NCBI GenBank assembly: GCA_021784835.1
Contig: JAJYHI010000138.1
Span: 1-27,845, forward strand
Length of the DNA: 27,845 nucleotides
Source of the DNA: a bacterium
Lineage (GTDB): Bacteria; SZUA-79; Acidulodesulfobacterales; Acidulodesulfobacteraceae
Direction of reading: 5' to 3'
In this document: positions 25,104 through 27,845 of the stretch, piece by piece
Numbering within the stretch: the stretch's first letter is position 1
Layout: each line of letters begins with the position of its first letter
Notes under the pieces: generated by a model
Seen by the model: the letters and a program-made list of their open reading frames with translations, nothing else
What the model was told of the DNA's origin: nothing
Databases searched by the model: none
Program-made: the position numbers and the translations under genes

Positions 25104-25496
25104 ATGCCAAACTCTAAGTCCGGTAAATCCGGCGGTTTTGTTGATTATGATATAAAAGCAAAAATCTGGCTTGAAAAAAACGGCGAGCCGGTCTTCGGAA
25201 TGGGCAGGTTTATGCTTTTAAAAAAAATAGGAACTTCGGGTTCGATATCTTCAGCGGCAAAAGAACTCGGATATTCTTATAAAAAAGCATGGAGTTTCAT
25301 AAATCTTATGGAAAAGAGATTCGGATTCGAACTCGTCGATAAAAAAATAGGCGGAAGATACGGCGGCGGTTCTGTTTTAACCGAACATGCAAAAAAAATA
25401 ATGGCGGAATACGAAAAACTGCTTGAAAAGGAAAAAACGTTCTTAGACGATTATCATGCGCAAACCCCGCATCTCTTACAGCCCTCGAAACACTGA
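25104..25496 (+). CDS. ModE-like winged-helix DNA-binding protein, single domain
   Basis: A 130-residue protein matching the N-terminal DNA-binding domain of ModE. It has GRFMLLKKIGTSGSISSAAKELG, SYKKAWSFINLME and IGGRYGGGSVLTEHAKKIM, the ModE pattern of helix-turn-helix plus wing. The C-terminal TOBE/Mop molybdate-binding domains of full ModE (about 260 residues) are absent, so it cannot sense molybdate in the known way. No mod transport genes are near. It starts 25 bp after ftsZ without an obvious Shine-Dalgarno, and its last 43 bp overlap the 3' end of the convergent radical SAM gene. Confidence 0.82.
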   Translation: MPNSKSGKSGGFVDYDIKAKIWLEKNGEPVFGMGRFMLLKKIGTSGSISSAAKELGYSYKKAWSFINLMEKRFGFELVDKKIGGRYGGGSVLTEHAKKIMAEYEKLLEKEKTFLDDYHAQTPHLLQPSKH

Positions 25497-27205
25497 GGCG
25501 TAGTTTTAAGGTTAAGCGCTCTTTTATATTCTTCCAGCAGGTATCGTTTCGTAACGCCCTGGTCTATTATATCCCAGGGAAGAAGTTCGCCCGTGCCTAT
25601 TTTCCTGATAAATCCGTCCATACGCAAGCCTTTGTCTTCCGCGGCTTTTTTAATGCTTGTTTTATTAAGAAAAGAATATACCAAAATATCGGTAGAAAGT
25701 CTTGAACCTCTCGCAAAAAAAGCCTCGGTAAACGCGGCGTTTAAAGAGTTTATATTTACGTCGAGATTAGGCATGCCCCTAAGACCGTTAGCAATGTAAG
25801 ATGCTTTTTTTCTAAGAATTTTTAAATCTTCAAAATTTTCCCACTGCAGCGGCGTCCATGCTTTAGGCACGAAAGGGCTGAACGAAGCGGTTAGTTTGCC
25901 TATTCTTTTGTTTGTCTTAGAAGCCGATATAAATTCTTTAAGTATTTCTTTCACTAATTTTATCGTATCGTCCAGATCGTCTTTGTTTTCATAAGGCAGT
26001 CCGAACATAAAATATAGTTTTATTCCGGCTATGCCTCTTTTGACGATATCGCCGACGGACGTTATTATATTTTCGTTGCTTAGAACCTTGTTGAGCATTT
26101 TTTTCAGACGTTCGGATCCCGTTTCTATTCCTAGAGTTACCGTTTTTATGCCGGACTCTTTAATCATATCCAGATTATTTTCGTCTAAGCAGTCGAATCT
26201 GACGGACGACAGGGAAAAATTTCTGCCGGAGTCTAAAGAAAAGCGCATAATTTTGCCTATATTTTTACCGTCCATAGTTCCGAATCCCACGAATCCGGCT
26301 TTTTCGTTTTCGCCGGTAGCGGATACGGCATCATTAACGGCGTCTATTTTAGATTCCCTTAAAGGCAGGTAAATAAAGCCTGCGCTGCAAAATCTGCATC
26401 CCCTTTTGCATCCTCTTTCTATTTCTATCATGTTTATATTGCTTAATTCAGAAAATTCCGTAGTAATAACCGATGAAGAAAACGAAAGATTTTCGTCCGT
26501 CCAGCGCCTTGCGGCTCTTTTAGGAAAACCCTTTGCTATTTTAATTTCGTTTAAAATATAAGGGTTTTTTGAGTCGAAAATAAAATCGTATGCCGAAGGA
26601 ACGTATATTCCTTTAATTCCGGCGGACGAATTTATAATTTCATATTTATCGTGTTTATTTTGAGATTTAATTTTTTCAAAAAAATCCGGAAAGATTGCCT
26701 CCGCTTCGCCTATAAACATAAGGTCGAAAAGCGGCGCGACCGGTTCGGGATTTAAAAACGCGATAACCCCGCCCGCCATAATAAGAGGAAAGCTGCCGTT
26801 TCTGTCTTTAGACAAAAAAGGTATTTTTTCCGCCGATAAGATAGAAAGTATATTTACGAAATCGTTTTCGTAACTTAAAGAAAAAAATATAAAATCGTAA
26901 TCTTTGAGCCTCCGCCTTGTTTCAAGAGATATAACGCCCTTCGATAAATCGTCCTGCATAAAAGCTCTGTCGCAGGACATAAAGCCGGAACGGTTTATAA
27001 GTTCGTACGCCCTTAAAAAACCGAGATTAGACATTGCTACGCCGTAGTAATTCGGGAAAACCATTACTGCTTTTAAATAGGCGTTTGCCCTGTTTAAATT
27101 TGCAAGACGGTTGCGTTCAGACCTTAAGTAGATATCGTATAATCCGCCGATATCTCTATATGCCGGATTTCGTCGTGCAGGGTTATTAAATTTATAATCT
27201 TTCAT
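25454..27205 (-). CDS. Radical SAM protein (TIGR03960-like, B12-binding-type N-terminus)
   Basis: A 583-residue radical SAM enzyme of unknown substrate. The N-terminal third (about 45-180) looks like the Rossmann-type domain of B12-binding radical SAM proteins, with GGVIAFLNPEPVAPLFDLMFIGEAE near 145-169 (GG...NPEP...D...GE). No DxHxxG cobalamin-ligand motif is visible. The core has C266-x3-C270-x2-C273 (RGCKRGCRFCSAGF) for the 4Fe-4S cluster, and GIETGSERL further on. The last 12 residues hold four cysteines (C572, C576, C579, C582), possibly an extra metal or Fe-S site. It is downstream of the CbiX-like gene by 54 bp and is probably co-transcribed with it. No good ribosome site is seen before ATG 27205. 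Confidence 0.85.
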   Translation of the reverse strand: MKDYKFNNPARRNPAYRDIGGLYDIYLRSERNRLANLNRANAYLKAVMVFPNYYGVAMSNLGFLRAYELINRSGFMSCDRAFMQDDLSKGVISLETRRRLKDYDFIFFSLSYENDFVNILSILSAEKIPFLSKDRNGSFPLIMAGGVIAFLNPEPVAPLFDLMFIGEAEAIFPDFFEKIKSQNKHDKYEIINSSAGIKGIYVPSAYDFIFDSKNPYILNEIKIAKGFPKRAARRWTDENLSFSSSVITTEFSELSNINMIEIERGCKRGCRFCSAGFIYLPLRESKIDAVNDAVSATGENEKAGFVGFGTMDGKNIGKIMRFSLDSGRNFSLSSVRFDCLDENNLDMIKESGIKTVTLGIETGSERLKKMLNKVLSNENIITSVGDIVKRGIAGIKLYFMFGLPYENKDDLDDTIKLVKEILKEFISASKTNKRIGKLTASFSPFVPKAWTPLQWENFEDLKILRKKASYIANGLRGMPNLDVNINSLNAAFTEAFFARGSRLSTDILVYSFLNKTSIKKAAEDKGLRMDGFIRKIGTGELLPWDIIDQGVTKRYLLEEYKRALNLKTTPQCFEGCKRCGVCA

Positions 27206-27259
27206 AAAATAAGGCGGATATTTCGTCTGCGTCTGCCGTATAATGCAGGCTTATAATAT

Positions 27260-27637
27260 CTATAAAGGTTTAACGGCGGCAATTTTTTCTGCGACGAGGT
27301 CGGCGATTCTTTCGTCCACTCCCAGATAATCGCCGAGTTTAAAATTGATTTCGGGGTATTTTTCGCCGTATTTTCTTAATATTTCAGGAATATCTCTCGA
27401 AACGTGGTTTCCGGAATACAGGAAATAAGGTATTACGTATATCGAATCAAAATTTTCTTCCGCCAATTTTTCCAGTATATCGTTTATGTTGGGTTCCGCA
27501 AATTCTAAATATGCGCATTCTATTTTAACATCCTCGAATGGCACTTTAGACCTTATTATATCGGTCATATTTCTTAAAATATCGTTTGCATCGCTTCTTC
27601 TCGAACCGTGACCGAGAAGCACTACCGATTCTTTCAT
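27260..27637 (-). CDS. cbiX: Short CbiX/SirB-type sirohydrochlorin chelatase
   Basis: A 125-residue class II chelatase of the small CbiX type, which dimerises and inserts Co2+ (or Fe2+, Ni2+) into sirohydrochlorin for B12, siroheme or F430. LLGHGSRR (7-14) carries metal ligand H10, and GNHVSRDIPEIL (76-87) carries H78. CAYLEFAEPNI is the typical substrate-side strand. Which metal is used cannot be told. AAAGGT lies 11 nt before the ATG. It precedes the radical SAM gene on the same strand. The upstream region is the repeat element at 27677. Confidence 0.88.
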   Translation of the reverse strand: MKESVVLLGHGSRRSDANDILRNMTDIIRSKVPFEDVKIECAYLEFAEPNINDILEKLAEENFDSIYVIPYFLYSGNHVSRDIPEILRKYGEKYPEINFKLGDYLGVDERIADLVAEKIAAVKPL

Positions 27638-27676
27638 ATTTTTAATTTACCTTTATTATTGTGTTGTTTTTTTCCG

Positions 27677-27765
27677 AAAAAGGTGTCAGATTAATTTTAC
27701 GCAACACCTTGATAGTTAATTGCTGCTTTTCTTCGTATGCGTAAAACAAAATCTGACACCTTTTT
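27677..27765 (+). repeat. Palindromic repeat element, copy 2
   Basis: The arms 27677-27703 and 27738-27765 are identical base for base to those at 6170-6196 and 6229-6256, in the same orientation. The 34-nt loop differs but keeps GTTAATTG. It lies just upstream of cbiX, so part of the cbiX promoter may be inside it. Confidence 0.85.
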
Positions 27766-27780
27766 CTATTTTTCCCTTCT

Positions 27781-27830
27781 ATAGTTAATTGCTGCTTTTC
27801 GTATCCGAAAAATAAATCTGACCCCTTTTT
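27781..27830 (+). repeat. Diverged half-copy of the palindromic element
   Basis: Bases 27781-27800 repeat exactly the loop segment 27712-27731 (ATAGTTAATTGCTG and six more bases), 69 bp downstream. Bases 27810-27830 are an inverted core unit ending CTGACCCCTTTTT, the GGGGTCAG variant. This looks like a tandem partial duplication of the element. The window ends just beyond it. Confidence 0.7.
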
Positions 27831-27845
27831 CTCCTTAATTGTCAT

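Noticed and set aside
27642..27845. A 67-codon open frame on the - strand at the window end
   Set aside because: It is a translation of the palindromic repeats (the predicted protein itself repeats KKQQLTI-like blocks) and has no family resemblance.

Overview
The window is an AT-rich (roughly 40% G+C by eye), densely packed bacterial chromosome segment. The cell-wall and division genes, with a meso-DAP-type MurE motif, point to a rod-like bacterium with a meso-DAP wall, probably Gram-negative. The first 4 kb carry genes characteristic of the reductive TCA cycle, so the host is probably an autotroph. The combination recalls low-GC, deltaproteobacteria-like or Nitrospira-like chemolithotroph lineages, but no taxonomic marker here settles this.

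Region 1 (1-3936) is carbon fixation. It starts with the 3' end of a biotin-carrying carboxyltransferase subunit (PycB/OadA/CfiA type). Next come a SucC-like large subunit and a SucD-like small subunit of a citryl-CoA synthetase/ATP-citrate-lyase-type enzyme, and then a separate short citrate-synthase-fold protein best read as citryl-CoA lyase. Together they would cleave citrate in two steps to acetyl-CoA and oxaloacetate, the Hydrogenobacter-type route rather than the one-enzyme ATP citrate lyase. Region 2 (3937-5983) has its own sigma70-like promoter and encodes a class II fructose-1,6-bisphosphatase (gluconeogenic outlet for the fixed carbon) and an NDUFA9-like SDR protein.

Region 3 (5984-6552) is a 569-bp gene-free stretch. 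It holds a cluster of short interspersed repeats built on the core AAAAAGGTGTCAGATT, including a palindromic hairpin element whose arms recur exactly at 27677-27765, and a 32-bp exact direct repeat. It ends in a strong sigma70-type promoter followed by three 10-bp-phased GTGGTAAAA boxes, the expected MraZ operator.

Region 4 (6553-25078) is a complete, canonical dcw cluster: mraZ, rsmH, ftsL, ftsI, murE, murF, mraY, murD, ftsW, murG, murC, murB, ddl, ftsQ, ftsA, ftsZ, all on the + strand. Most genes overlap or nearly touch their neighbours. It supplies cytoplasmic and lipid-linked peptidoglycan precursor synthesis (MurB-G, MraY, Ddl) and much of the divisome (FtsL, FtsI, FtsW, FtsQ, FtsA, FtsZ).

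Region 5 (25079-27845) has a single-domain ModE-like regulator on the + strand. It overlaps by 43 bp the convergent end of a radical SAM protein, which lies downstream of a short CbiX-type chelatase on the - strand. The window closes in another copy of the palindromic repeat. I see no rRNA, tRNA, CRISPR array or transposase gene. No wholly new system stands out. The most noteworthy items are the two-step citrate cleavage locus, the MraZ operator/promoter architecture, the repeat family on both sides of the dcw cluster, and the CbiX/radical SAM pair.
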